Assembly (NCBI GenBank): GCA_009192285.1
Contig: CM018604.1
Coordinates: 4,869,746-4,933,745, forward strand
From: Morchella semilibera
Lineage: Eukaryota > Ascomycota > Pezizomycetes > Pezizales > Morchellaceae
Direction: 5' to 3'
DNA: 64,000 bases
Under the pieces are notes generated by a model that made no database searches, had not been told where the DNA came from, and worked only from the letters and a program-made list of their open reading frames with translations. A program made the position numbers and the translations under genes. The first letter of the stretch is position 1. The number at the start of each line of letters is the position of its first letter. This document shows positions 23,730 through 34,759 of this stretch, piece by piece.

Positions 23730-23855
23730 AGGTACCCTTCGGGGCTAAGTCCTTCCCCTCCACAGAAACCACGGGTGATATGTGGAGAAGGTTTATAGGA
23801 ACCACAGCCTGTCAGAAGATAGTCTGAGGACAGACCATGCTGAGAGGGGGTAAGC
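23730..23855 (+). other. Element B 3' end before the LTR, with polypurine tract
   Basis: Non-coding. The purine run TGAGAGGGGGTAAGC at 23841-23855 lies directly before the 3' LTR and is the likely plus-strand primer. Confidence 0.7.
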
Positions 23856-24801
23856 TGTTATGGGATTTGGAGACAGGAAAACCAGCAAAGCCTCCCTATG
23901 CTACTGAACTCCCAATTGGTGCCCCAGAGAGGTACAGTGGTACAAGTATGGGCTAGATTGCGGAGTTACGGAATCACCAGTTAAAAAACACGTTTTCGAC
24001 CCTGAAAATAACCTCCGGAGCGTCAAAGCGCCGGCATGGCCGCTCAGGACACCGGTGGGTATATGAGGGGGCAGTAGTTCAAGTTTGGGATCAATCGGAC
24101 CAAAACTGATCAAACGGCGAAGGCTTTGAGAAAGCTGGCGCTGGTGACTTCTCAGGGAAAGGTAAGACTACCCGACACCTCCGGTACCTAATCGTTGAAA
24201 GTCCTAATGTTGAGCCATGCTCCTTAGTGATAGATAACGATGCAGGAAAAGAGTTGGCGAGTGAAGTCGAGGCCCGGTACCAAGGAGTTATCAGGTAGGC
24301 TGACTCCGGCACTTCCCTGCTGACGAAAAACTGAGTGCATGCAGTAGCGCAACGTAACATGAGGGATTTAAAAGGCGTTGGGAACGTTGGCGTTGGTGTT
24401 TGGTTTCCTTGACGATTATCAGGGTCTTCTGGGTCTCCCACATATTTGTTGTAATGATAGTTGTTAGTCCACGTGACATTTGCGCGGGATATAAATACAG
24501 TATCATTCTCCGACTTTGTTGAAATCATCATCGACAAAGAAAGAGTCTCAACGATATAAATCTATTACCTCTATTCCATACGCTCTTAATGATCCTTGAA
24601 AATGACTACCTGAACCAATCTTTGTGTTAGTATTACCCCAATCTAAACAACTTTCTATACTCGTCGGACTAGTATCAGACAGCGGAGATTCTAGTTACGT
24701 TTAGACTGAAGTGACCCGTTTCTTTTTGCCTTTGCAGTTAGCGTTTCGGACTCTAAGCTCTTCACAGTACTACTCTAGTAGTCCGGTGCGACACCCTAAT
24801 A
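23856..24801 (+). repeat. Element B 3' LTR
   Basis: 946 bp, TGTTATGGG to CACCCTAATA, followed by the right copy of the target duplication, GACAC at 24802-24806. It differs from the 5' LTR at scattered positions, so the insertion is not very recent. Confidence 0.9.
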
Positions 24802-25270
24802 GACACGGGGCCAAGGAAGTGAGGACCGGAAGGACCTCAACGAGAACGATGAGAGGTACTATGTGTATCCTCATTATAGAAGACAGATTACAAGGTCAGG
24901 AAAACTATGGCTTGAGCTAGGAGTATATTCCTATGTACCAAGATAATAGGAAAATGCTACAGAGAGAAAAGAAAGAAACAACTAAAGGAAAAAATCTATT
25001 CGCGCTATTTAACATCCTCTTCCGCAAGTCCGCTATGATTCATACCTCCACCCATGGAATCCCACAAAAAACCTGTTACTACCACACTTCATTTTTCTCC
25101 CCACCATCTTCTCTGCTCATATTACAAATCCATCACACTATCAAATCTCATAGAACCTAATGACGACAACCTCACCTCATCTCAATCCCTCTTCGCTTAA
25201 TATTACTTCATCAGTCACAACAGCGCTTCGACTACCGAACCCTCGGAACCAATGCCAAGCTGCCAAGATA

Positions 25271-25661
25271 ATAGGGTGTGGTAGCAACAGGCTTCTATGG
25301 TATTCTATGGGTCAATGTATGGGTTGTAAGGCATTGTCGGAGAAGGGTATTAAATAACAGGTATAGATGTTTTCTTTAGTTTTCTTCTTTTCAAGTTTTT
25401 CCTCTTTGTTTCTGTTTTCTTGGTATATAGGGATATACTACCATTCATCGCCATAGTAATCTCCTCTTCAAAATCGCCTTCATAGAAGATGACTCTACAG
25501 TTTCTTCTCATTCTCGCCCAGGTTCCTCATCTGGTCCTCACTTTCTCTGTTCTGTCTTCGTTTCCAATTTTGTCTTCCATTTGCTGCAGCCTTGCAATTC
25601 CGTTAGCCCTGGCAATGCCCTCAATCCCATTTGCATCATCATTGTCCTCTGTCACATTACG
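25271..25661 (+). repeat. Truncated family A LTR in the opposite orientation
   Basis: Begins within family A (GGTGTGGTAGCAACAGG, then TATTAAATAACAGG as the TATA region) and ends CTCTGTCACA. The first 180 bp or so of the LTR are missing. It abuts the end of the reverse A LTR that holds element B, making a tail-to-tail pair. Confidence 0.6.
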
Positions 25662-25684
25662 TACGTCCCTGCTTACTTTATATC

Positions 25685-25779
25685 ACATGGGCACTACAGG
25701 AGAGAGATATAGATAAAGGAGAATCCTTAGAAAGGGGGTGACTTGAGAGAGGAGGAGAAGAAGAAGGAGAAAGATACTT
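25685..25779 (+). pseudogene. LINE relic, end of ORF2 (left piece)
   Basis: Resembles the end of LINE ORF2 and its purine-rich run-out (equivalent to LINE-1 6735-6830: GAGATATAGATAAAGG, then GAGGAGGAGAAGAAGAAGG). It is split by element K, and the 3' UTR resumes at 29360. Confidence 0.6.
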
Positions 25780-26142
25780 TACTGTGGATCGTATAAAAAT
25801 ATCAGTTTGATTTGAAGCTGATTTCAGTCCGATATCAAGCTTTTATTATTTTTTGCCCGATATTTTAGATCAGAACTTAATTAGCCTATGGTTTCACTAA
25901 AGCTGATATTTAGTGAAGATTATGGTATATGATAATGCCGATATAAGATTAATTTTATTCACTGAAAGATCTGGATGCGCAGATAGGCCAGTACTCACGC
26001 TCCTTCTAGCATAGATGAATTTCACAAATAAAACTCTGGATTACTTCTCGACTTAATACGTACATTTGTCTAACTATCTTCACTGCAGACGCCTGCCTGC
26101 CCGCCTACCTACCATGCCTGCTTGATTCACTGCTTGATTCCG

Positions 26143-28422
26143 GCAGATTGGAGGAAGACCAAAGAGATCCGCTGTGGATGCCTGTATGCTGGTGGCAAGC
26201 ATAGTGGATGAGGCGAAGAGAAAAGGAAAGGTCGTTTCAGCACTATTTATGGATGTCAAAGGGGCATTTGACAATGTATCCAAGGACAGACTCATACATA
26301 CAGCGAAAGAAAAACGCCTACCCGCTCAAATAGTCAGATGGATAGACAACCTCCTAAGCAACAGGAAAGCTTCGCTAGCCTTTGATGGACAACAAGAACC
26401 TATGTCAATGATAGCAACAGGAATTCCACAGGGAAGCCCAACATCACCGATTCTTTTTCTTCTTTACTTATCATCACTCTTCGATATTCTTCAACGCCAC
26501 TTTCCTCATCAACAAATACCAAGCTATATTGATGATATTGGCATGATAATGGTGGGGAGGGATGAAAGCTCGAACTGCAGACACTTGGAAAGAATGGCAC
26601 AGCTAGCTGTCACATGGGGTGAAGCCAATGCTCTGGCGTTCGACAACCCCAAAACAGAACTACTTCACTTCCACAACAAACGCACTACAAACACTACGGA
26701 TACAGCCAAGGTCAGAATGCCTGATGGTACTCTGGTTGAGGCTAGCGATACACTGAGATGGTTGGGTGTTTGGTTTGATAGAAAGCTATCTTTCAAACAT
26801 CATGTCAAAACTAAAGCGGCTTCAGCTATGAGGGCATTTCTTGCACTTGCCAGGTTAGGAAATACAGAGAAAGGGCTGAGCCAAACAGCTCTCAGACAAC
26901 TCTATCAGACCTGCGTCACTACAATCAGCGATTTTGGTGCAGAGGTTTGGTGGAATAGACAGATAGGATACAAAACACAGCTTCAGAAGATACAAAATAA
27001 TGCGATGAGAAGGATCACTGGTGCTTTCAGAACAACACCAATATCAGCACTCCAAGCAGAAACTGCACTACTACCCATAGAGATCAGGCTTGACCTCCAA
27101 CAACAGAAATATGCTCTACGCATTCTAAGCATGCCGGCCACCCACCCTATTAGCACCTTCAGCCCGGATTCATTTCCAAGTACACAGGAATCAGGAAGAG
27201 AGGAAGAACCCACAGCTACCCCATGGCACTCTGCTGGTGCTAGGCCACAGTACCAATCAAGGCTACACCGGATCCTAAACAAGTCAGCGATTGGATTCAA
27301 CCTCAAAGTCTGGTGGAGGACATAGATACAATTGCTTGTCCCCCATGGCATCAGAACATCATTGACATACAAATTGATACAGCGGATAAAGATACAGCAG
27401 CACAAAACCATAGACAAACAACTCAAGACAATTACAACAACTTACACCGTTTGGTATTCTATTCTGATGGATCCCTAATGGAAGGAAAAGCTGGGGCTGG
27501 AGTCGTTGGCATTAGAGGCAACGAAATAGTGGTGGAGCAATTCTACCACCTTGGAAAAGAGGTCGAAGTCTTTGATTGCGAACTCTACGCAATAGCTCAA
27601 GCTACACAGCTTGCCCGGAAGGAGATCAGAAATTCACGATACTCCACAGATGATGTCTGGATCTTTTCAGACAACCAGGCAGCGATACGGAGAATGAAAA
27701 AACCGGAAGCATTCCCAGGCCAACATTGGGTTCAACTAGTAAGATCAAACCTCTTGGAACTTGAAGCACTAAACATCAAAACACATATCCACTGGGTACC
27801 AGGACATGTGGAGGTGGATGGCAATGAACATGCAGACAGGTTGGCAAAAAGAGGGGCACAGGGTGAAAGGGTCGAACCAGATGCAAGGGTATCAATCACC
27901 CACTTGAAGAGGAAAATCAAGGAGCACTCTATGGCTACGTGGAGAGAGAACTGGACAACTATGAAGAAAGGAAGGAGCTACAGAGGTGCTCCTTCCTCCA
28001 AGATGTCTGCACCCCTTCGTCAAAACATACCAAGGAAACTTGCAAGCACAATTACCCAAATGCGAACAGGCCATGGATACACCAAATCCTACCTATCCAG
28101 AATACCAACAACAAATATAGATACAGCGGAATGCAGGTGTGGATACTTCCAGGAAACCCCAACGCACCTGCTACTTTACTGCAAACAACATCCACTACCA
28201 GAACTCAGAAAAGATCTTACCGCCACAATCAAACCAATGCCACTCAACTGGATGACCGCCATGCATACAGATAAAGGACTTCAGGCAACCATCGATACAT
28301 TTCTTCTACCATCCCAGATCGCCACTAGAAACTGGACACTAGGGGAGAGGGATGGAGATAGAGGGGAGCACGTAGGATGGGGGAGACTTGAGGAAGAAGA
28401 AGAAAGGGAAGGAGAAGGATAG
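26143..28422 (+). pseudogene. LINE-2 partial ORF2 (RT and RNase H), one frameshift
   Basis: Begins within RT just after the YRPVSLLN motif. The catalytic FMDVKGAFD, GIPQGSPTSP and YIDD are intact. One A is missing near 27281 (AAACAAGTCAG against AAACAAAGTCAG in LINE-1), which shifts the frame in the linker before RNase H. The second part runs open through the complete RNase H (YSDGS, DCELYA, FSDNQAA, and the uninterrupted HWVPGHVEVDGNEHAD) and the C-terminal Cys/His segment to 28422. LINE-1 is correct at this A run but wrong at the G run in RNase H. Each copy therefore has one lesion the other lacks. Confidence 0.93.
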
Positions 28423-28631
28423 TCACCAAGGTGCTTGCACCTATCGTTATGAGCTGGAATGGAGAGGACAACATGCATGATAACCTTGAAAGAGGGTTGA
28501 TAGGAACACGGCCGTGAGGAGGATTCGCTTTATGAAGGATAGTATATGACCGTGATGATTGGGTTCTTTCTTTGTATGCCATATCCGGATTCGGATGCAA
28601 GCAGTATGAGCAATAAATAAATAAATAAATA
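26143..28631 (+). mobile_element. LINE-2: 5'-truncated young copy of the LINE-1 family
   Basis: 2,489 bp, equal to LINE-1 from about 4554 to the tail, flanked by a perfect 14-bp duplication ACTGCTTGATTCCG (26129-26142 and 28632-28645). 5' truncation is typical of target-primed reverse transcription that stops early. By eye only about five differences from LINE-1 are seen across the shared 2.5 kb. It lacks ORF1, the endonuclease and the N-terminal part of RT, so it cannot move by itself. Confidence 0.95.
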
Positions 28632-28677
28632 ACTGCTTGATTCCGTGCTCTCAGGTACAGTGATTCTGTACTTTTAG

Positions 28678-28748
28678 GTATGATGCGGTGCGGTGCTGTG
28701 CTATGCGGTACTGTGCGGCACTGTGCGGCACTGTGCGGTGCTGTGCTT
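28678..28748. repeat. Short tandem array of TGCGG/TGTGCGG units
   Basis: About 70 bp of imperfect 5- to 10-bp units (GTGCGG, CACTGTGCGG), G-rich on the plus strand, in the interior of element K. Low complexity, no coding meaning. Confidence 0.75.
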
Positions 28749-28979
28749 GATTCTGCCGGCATGCTCATTTGGATTCGCTGAATTCACTGGATTGGGTACT
28801 TGATTTGCTGGATTGGGTACTACCTAATTCACCAATCAGCTCGTATCCTAATGATGACGATGATTGATTGGGAGGAGGGCATAGATGAAGCCGTAGAGAT
28901 GGAGCCATAGAGATTCGCTGCTTGATTCGCTGCCTGCTTCACCGATTAGCCCATGTTATCATCTGGACGATGATAAGAT

Positions 28980-29090
28980 GCTCAATTGCAGTGGAGATGA
29001 AGGCGTGGAAATGAAGGCATAGAGATAAAGGCGTAGAGATGAAGGCGTAGAGGTGAAGATGTAGAGGTGAAGGTGTATGGAAGGTGTAGA
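28980..29090. repeat. Minisatellite of about 14-15 bp units
   Basis: Seven or so imperfect copies of a unit like GATGAAGGCGTAGAG, purine-rich, inside element K. Units drift at the ends (GGTGAAGATGTAGAG). It is the only other structure in the right arm of K. The rest, 29091-29320, is AT-rich with GCTGATAT motifs. Confidence 0.75.
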
Positions 29091-29359
29091 AGGAAGACCC
29101 TGATATACCTCCAAGTCCCTAACCCTAACGCTTATTTCCGCTGATATATTTTAATAATCTGATCTTATCCGCGCATGCTATCCTCCAGAAAGAGCCAGAT
29201 CGAGCCTTATTCGGCCCTAATTAGGCACCAAATATCAAGATTATTGCCTAAACAGGCCGAAATACGGCATATTCTAAAGATAAACCATATATCAAGTTCG
29301 TATCAGCTCTAGGTCCACAAAAACAGGCTGATATTTTTATAAGGTCGGGTGGTACAGTA

Positions 29360-29456
29360 GTTAACAAGCTGCTTGCACTGATCATTCTCAGTTGGAATAG
29401 AGAGGACAAAATTTATCATAACTTTGGAAGAGGATTGATAGGTACATGACCGTGAA
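29360..29456 (+). pseudogene. LINE relic 3' UTR (right piece)
   Basis: Matches the LINE-1 3' UTR at about 6832-6930 (CTTGCAC, GAGAGGACAA, GAGGATTGATAGG). It continues the relic at 25685-25779 across element K and is cut at 29457 by repeat E copy 2. Confidence 0.65.
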
Positions 29457-30033
29457 GGTGATGGGGCTCTGCCTCCACTAAACAAGTGTGTAGGAAGCAA
29501 GAGGGCCAGTAGAAAATAGCAGATAAATTGAGAGAATAACTATTCTTCTGGTAGAGTTGAATTAATTTTAAGGGTGTTCTTCCACTTGTTACAATTGATC
29601 ATAATAAGGACTCCTTGAACTAGTGGCCAGAAATGGAAATGAGTATTTATACAATGAATCTCTCCATTTCCTACCTCCACCGCTCTTCCTAAGTTCTGGT
29701 AAAAGGTCTTTTCTGAAGCGGGAACAAATCCTCCCTACCCCACTTCTCCTTAAGTGCTAGCGGGTATTTCTGGTCTCAGAGTTAGTATCCTTAGCCAGAG
29801 TCAAGGATCACCTTTAGCCTCACTGTCATACATCTTCGGTCCTGGACTGGATTAGTCTCTGCTTTTATGATCTACCTAAGGTGGCTGCAGAATTGTAACT
29901 CATTGTAGGTTATGCCCATACATAGCCACTGCCACCTGCAGTAGGGTTATTCTTGCACAGAGGGAGATTGTAGATTCCCGGTACTTATAGACTTTTTTCT
30001 AGCCAGTCCTCCATTCACTAGCAAGGCCTAGAC
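29457..30033 (+). repeat. Repeat E copy 2
   Basis: Starts TGATGGGGCTCTGCCTC and follows copy 1 (7163-8999) through the AATTAATTTTAAGGG, CCCCACTTCTCCTTAAG, CAGAGTCAAGGATCACC and AGCCAGTCCTCC blocks. No coding sequence. Like copy 1, it lies in a LINE relic. It is cut at 30034 by a B LTR. Confidence 0.6.
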
Positions 30034-30616
30034 TATTAGGGTGTCGCACCGGACTACTAGAGTAGTGCTGTGAAGAGCTCAGAGTCTGAAACGCTAACTG
30101 CAAAGGCAGAAAGGAACGGGGTCACTTCAGTCTACACGTAACTAGAATCTCCGTTGTCCGATGCTAGTCCGACGAGTATAGGAAGTTGTTTAGATTGTGG
30201 TAATGCTAACACGAAGATTGGTTCAGGTAGATATTTTCAAGGATCACTAAGAGCGTATAGAATAGAGGTAATAGATTTATATCGTTAAGACTCTTTCTTC
30301 GTCGATGATGATTTCAACAAAGTCGGAGAATGACACTGTATTTATATCCCACGCAAAATGTCACGCGGACTAAAAACTATCATTCCAACAAATATGTGGG
30401 AGACCCAGAAGACCCTGATAATCGTCAAGGAAACCAAAACCAACGCCAATGTTCCCAACGCCTTTTAAATCCCTCATGTTACATCGCGCTACTGCATGCA
30501 CTCAGTTTTTCGTCAGCGGGGAAGTGCCGGAGTCAGCCTACCGGATAACTCCTTAGTACCGGGGCCTCGACTTCACTCGCCAACTCTTTCCCCGCATCGT
30601 TATCTATCACTAAGGA
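30034..30616 (-). repeat. Truncated family B LTR
   Basis: Starts TATTAGGGTGTCGCACC and follows family B in reverse, with the TATA box near 30339, to ATCACTAAGGA at 30616, where about 350 bp are missing. Next to it is a reverse fragment of E. No duplication could be matched. Confidence 0.75.
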
Positions 30617-30703
30617 CAGGCCAGAGCTCGGCTCTGAGTGCCTAGGCGTCTTCTATTCTTTCTTTAAGCATCATGATCACTGCTGCTGGCGGTATTGACC
30701 TAA
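30617..30703 (-). repeat. Reverse fragment of repeat E (left of element D)
   Basis: The complement of this piece matches E copy 1 at about 8695-8785 (GCCAGTAGCAGTGATCAT, AATAGAAGACGCC). The same fragment continues at 36307-36374, complement of about 8625-8690. Element D inserted between, at CCTAA/CCCAC where E copy 1 has CCTAG, an eroded 5-bp duplication. Confidence 0.65.
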
Positions 30704-31161
30704 TGTTAGGGAGCGGAACGGAGACAATATTTCAGTAAGCCAAGGTTCACAACCGAAGCGAAACGGGAAACGAAAACGAAAATGAAAACAGAAGCGAGGA
30801 CGAAGAGACTATGGCTAAGCGAAGAGGTCATGGGGGTCCTGGTCTTATGCCAAGCGAGGCTAGGTATAGAGACGATCGTATATTCCTAAAGACGAGACAA
30901 GACTAAAGACGAAACAAGACTAGGGACCCTATATAGGAGGGTTGATAACAGGAAGAAGAAGTAGAGAAGAAAGAAAAAAGAAGAAGAAGAAAGAAAACCC
31001 ATAGCCGAATATATATACTAATCCATACCCCTGTCCGTAATCTCTCATACTCCGTGTAACAGAAACTCATAGAAACTTAAAGAACCCAAAAGGGAAAACC
31101 CCAACTGTAACCCATTCCCAAATGTCCTTCCTTCCTCTGTAGCCCGTGTCACGCCGTGATA
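30704..31161 (-). repeat. Element D 3' LTR and polypurine tract
   Basis: 458 bp. On the minus strand it is preceded by GGAGGGGGACCTGATC (31162-31177), the likely plus-strand primer. It reads TATCACGGCGTG at its start and CCCTAACA at its end. Confidence 0.88.
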
Positions 31162-31181
31162 GATCAGGTCCCCCTCCAGGC

Positions 31182-34100
31182 CTAACTCCTGATAGGCCTA
31201 GGCTTCTGTGGATACCTCATGTGAAAATTTCTGACAAGGTCGGGGGCATGATCGAGATCTGAAGAGGGTTGCCATGAGGGCTCATTATAACCAACATATC
31301 TTACCAAATATTCCAATCGTCCATAGCGTCGCCGAGAATCCATAACTTGATCCACCTCCCACTCCTGTTCTCCTTCGATTTCTACCGGCGGTGGCGGGGC
31401 TTGTTGTTGACTGGGGACTGGGTTGCTTGGAGCAAGAGACAGTAGCGAGACATGAAAAACGGAATGAATTTTCATTGAGACCGGAAGGTCAAGTTCATAG
31501 GCATAGGGACTAACCATTCTCTTGACAACAAAGGGACCGATGCGTTTCCAATCGAGTTTCTTCGAGGGTCGCTTGATTTCGATATTCTTAGTCGAGAGAA
31601 AAGCTTCATCACCCACTGAGTACCGAGGAGCGGGGATTCGATTCTTATTGGCAGCGTCCTCATGTATCTTCTGAGCTCAAGCCATTTCGTCACGAAGAAA
31701 GTCATAGATCTGGGCCATAGTCCTGGCCATACCATTGGCTTGATCCTCATTAGTTGTCCTTCCATGCTGTAGCGGGGCAAACGACATCCGAGGGCTTCGT
31801 CGATAATTGGCTTGAAATGGTGAAATCTTGGTGGTTTCCGATACGTGATTATTGGTCGCAAAATCACCCATAGATAGATACTGCGTCCAATCGTCCTGTT
31901 GATATGACACATAGGCCCTGAGATATTGTTCCATGACTGCATTAATCCTTTCGGTCTGTCCATCTGTCTGAGGATGAAAGGTGGTACTGTAACGAGGAGC
32001 GATTTCCAAACGATCACACAGAGTCTTCCAGAATTCAGCTGTAAATTGTGTACCACGATCGGAGATGATGGTTTCGGGGAGTCCGTGAAGTTTCCACACT
32101 GAGTCAAGATACATGTTGGCGACGTCTCTGGCATTAGCTTCTTCGGTACATGGTATAAAATGACGCATCTTAGTGAGTCGGTCCACGACTACCAAAATCG
32201 CATTAAAGCCATTGCTATCAGGAAGTCCCGTTACGAAGTCCATTGACACATCAGTCCAGGGGCCTTTGGGTACCACGAGAGGTCGAAGAACGCCCTGTAG
32301 CGCATTGCGAGAAGCCTTGCTGCGGGAACATGTATTACAGTTCAATACATAGCGATCTACATATTTCCTCATATTTGGCCAATAGTAACCGCGACTAAGT
32401 AATTCAAGAGTCATTGCGCGTCCTGGGTGATCGGCGGAGGGTTTATCGTAATGCTCATGCAATAGTCGAAGCTGAAGCTCGTTAAATTCCAGTACATAGA
32501 TTGCATTTCTATACAATAGAAAGCCGTCTTCTGTCTCGTTACATTCGGCTAATGAAATTTTCTTAGAATGTTTTGTGCCATTGCGCAGCATCGTAAGAAC
32601 TTGATCGGGAAAACTATCAACTTGGTAAGCTTGAGTCAACAACTCCTTTACAGTGGACATTCCTTCAGCGGGATCATTTGCTAATGAACCCGCCAACAAA
32701 CTTAGCTTAGTTTCAGGACTTAAATTCTCCTGCTTCAACACGACCCGTGCCTGATGAGTAAGACGTTCATCCCCCTCTTTAGGGAGGTCTCCTGATCTCC
32801 TAGTAAGTGCGTCTGGTTTTCCCCCTTGTTTACCTGGCCTGAACTGAATGACGTTGAACCGAGATAGGAATTCCGCCCATCGAGTCTGACGACGATTAAG
32901 TAACTTAGTTGACATAAAATATTCCAGATTCCTGTGGTCAATGAGTACTTTAATGGGATAGCGAGACCCTTCCAAATGTGGGCGCTATTCCTCAAAACTC
33001 CTAATAACTGCAAGCAATTCCTTATCGTAGATTTCATAATTGCATTCTGCTGGAGAGTGTTTCTTGGAGAAAAACGCTACTGGATGAAGAACTCCCCTGT
33101 CGTCATACTGAGACATAATACCCACGGAGACGTAGTCGGAGGCGTCCGTTTCTACTATGACCTCTTTTTCAAAGTCGAAGTGTGCCAGGATAGGAGCCGA
33201 AATAAATGCGTCTTTGAGTTTCTGAAATGCATCTTCCGGCCTCTGAGACCATTGAAACTTTATGTTTTTCTTGGTTAGGGCAGTAAGCGGTGCCACGACT
33301 CTGGAGTATGCATATATAAATCGTCGATAAAAATTGGCGAAGCCTAAAAACTCCTGAACTTCCCGAAGCTTGGTGGGCGCCTCCCAGTCCTTAATTGTAG
33401 ATACCTTCCTGGCGTCCATTTTAATGCCCTCAGGAGTAATAACAAGTCCAAGATACTTGGTCTGTTGCATATAAAACTCGCATTTTCTCTGGCTTAAGGT
33501 GTACGCCGTGGATCTGAAAGACCTTGAGAATTTCCTTAACATGTTGCTTATGTTCTGCCAGAGATTCTGAGTATATCAGAACGTCGTCGAGATAGGCCGT
33601 GGCAGGATGGTCAGGAAAGGGTCGCAGAAGATCATTAATCCAATGTTGGAAGGCCGCGGGAGCATTGGTAAGTCCGAAAGACATAACATTGTACTCAAAG
33701 TGGCCATAGCGAGTCCTAAACGCCGTCTTCCATTCGTCACCTTCCTGAATCCGAATTTGGTGGTACCCCCCAACGAAGATCCAACTTGGTATAGTACTTG
33801 GCCTTAGAAAGACGCGACAGTATTTCTGGAATCAAGGGCAGCGGATGACGATTCTTAACAGTAATCTCATTGAGTTTCCTGTAATCCACGTATAGTCGGA
33901 GAGAGCCATCAGATTTCTTAACGAATAGTACGGGGGCGCCAGCGGGGGACTCTGAATAACGAATAAACCCCTTTGAGAGGTTCTCCGTGATATAGTCTCG
34001 AAGGGCCTGTAGCTCTACCCTGGACATTCCATAGAGCGGACCAAACGGAGGTGTTTTTCCATCCTGCAAGACTATCTTCAAATCATGGGGGCGATGTGGC

Positions 34101-34759
34101 GGCAGTGCAGCGGCATCCGATTCCTTGAACAGCATCATAAACTCCCGGAGATCCTGGGGCACATGAGATATCGGATCAACCTGGCTCTTCCCAGCTAGGG
34201 CCTCATCGATTGCCTTCAGCGAGGCGCAAAACAGATGGTTTCGCTTCCGTCGGGCGAGACCTAGAAATGGTACAGCCCCGATTGCGCAAATCTGTATACA
34301 AAAATCGGAATCAAAGATAACCTTGTTCGTTCTTGGGCAAATGGCAAGGTCATGACGTCGCATCCAAGGAATTCCCATAACTAGCGGGTAATGACCCAGC
34401 TTAGTAACGAAAAAGGGAGCGACTTCTTGGTGTCTGTTGACGTTCAGAGAGAGCCTGGCGATGTGAGTAATCTTGCCTGATTCAACTAGGCGACCGTCGA
34501 TTACTTCCAAGAGACGAGAGGTTTTTAGCAGAACCAGAGAGATTTTGTGCCGAACTGCAAAGTCTTGGTCAAGGAAGGCGTACCCGGATGCCCCTGTGTC
34601 TATAAGAGCATGAGTGGCAATAGGTTTTCCGGAGTCCTGAGCGATGGTGCAAGTTACCACGAGGTCATCCTCGGACATTCTATCTTTGGATACGGCGGCG
34701 GAGGAGAGACTAAAAATAGGTGGTGGGACTAGCCCCTTTGGTTTGCCAATATCTACCAA
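31182..34759 (-). pseudogene. Element D pol
   Basis: Protease and the start of RT are open from 34759 ([29 protein letters not shown]) to about 33760, where the frame shifts. The middle of RT follows in a second frame ([19 protein letters not shown]), then a third frame from about 33500 with the connection domain and RNase H ([12 protein letters not shown]) up to a TAG at 32985-32987, where Trp is expected. Next come the linker and the integrase (HPGRAMTLELL...CNTCSRSK, DFVTGLP, SDRGTQF, DGQTERIN), a TGA after EMA near 31675 that replaces an Arg codon, and a C-terminal region with chromodomain (EQEWEVDQVMDSRRR...YLVRYVGYNEPSW), ending at 31182. The catalytic residues I checked are in place. 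The lesions look recent and few. Confidence 0.9.

Larger units (their letters stand above)
12124..24801 (+). mobile_element. Element B: complete chromodomain Ty3/gypsy retrotransposon, inactive
   Basis: Two LTRs (12124-13071 and 23856-24801) in direct orientation, gag and pol between them, and a 5-bp target duplication GACGC/GACAC. It is 12.7 kb because F1 (14742-20134) lies inside it. Without F1 it is about 7.3 kb. Gene order is gag, protease, RT, RNase H, integrase, chromodomain, as in chromoviruses. All coding parts are broken by frameshifts and stops, and the RT motif is YLND instead of YLDD. At least seven further LTR copies (7377, 10022, 30034, 36375, 37770, 48828, 62528) occur in this window without internal sequence. 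Confidence 0.93.
11946..25270 (-). repeat. Family A LTR split by element B
   Basis: The A LTR begins near 11946 (TGTGACTACTG, then GGAGTAACC), reaches the hexamer-rich GGCAAAGG block at 12123, and resumes at 24802 with GGGGCCAAGGAAGTGAGGACC, ending near 25270 in a mutated terminus. Element B sits between GACGC (12119-12123) and GACAC (24802-24806). The exact left end is uncertain because an older A tail abuts it. Confidence 0.75.
25780..29359. mobile_element. Element K: possible non-autonomous TIR DNA transposon, holding LINE-2
   Basis: The ends are inverted: TACTGT at 25780-25785 against ACAGTA at 29354-29359, and, a few bases in, GTATAAAAATATCAG (25791-25805) against CTGATATTTTTATAA (29328-29342). 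It splits a LINE relic between the end of its ORF2 and its 3' UTR. Terminal TA on both sides would fit a TA-targeting (Tc1/mariner-type) insertion. Without LINE-2 and its duplication it is about 1.1 kb, AT-rich near the ends, with scattered GCTGATAT and CCGATAT subterminal motifs and no transposase. The interior holds CTGCTTGATTC repeats and two GC-richer tandem arrays. I do not recognise the family. Confidence 0.6.

Noticed and set aside
12120-25000. A single very large retrotransposon with two pol genes
   Set aside because: The inner set has its own LTRs, polypurine tract and CTCCC duplication. It is an insertion.
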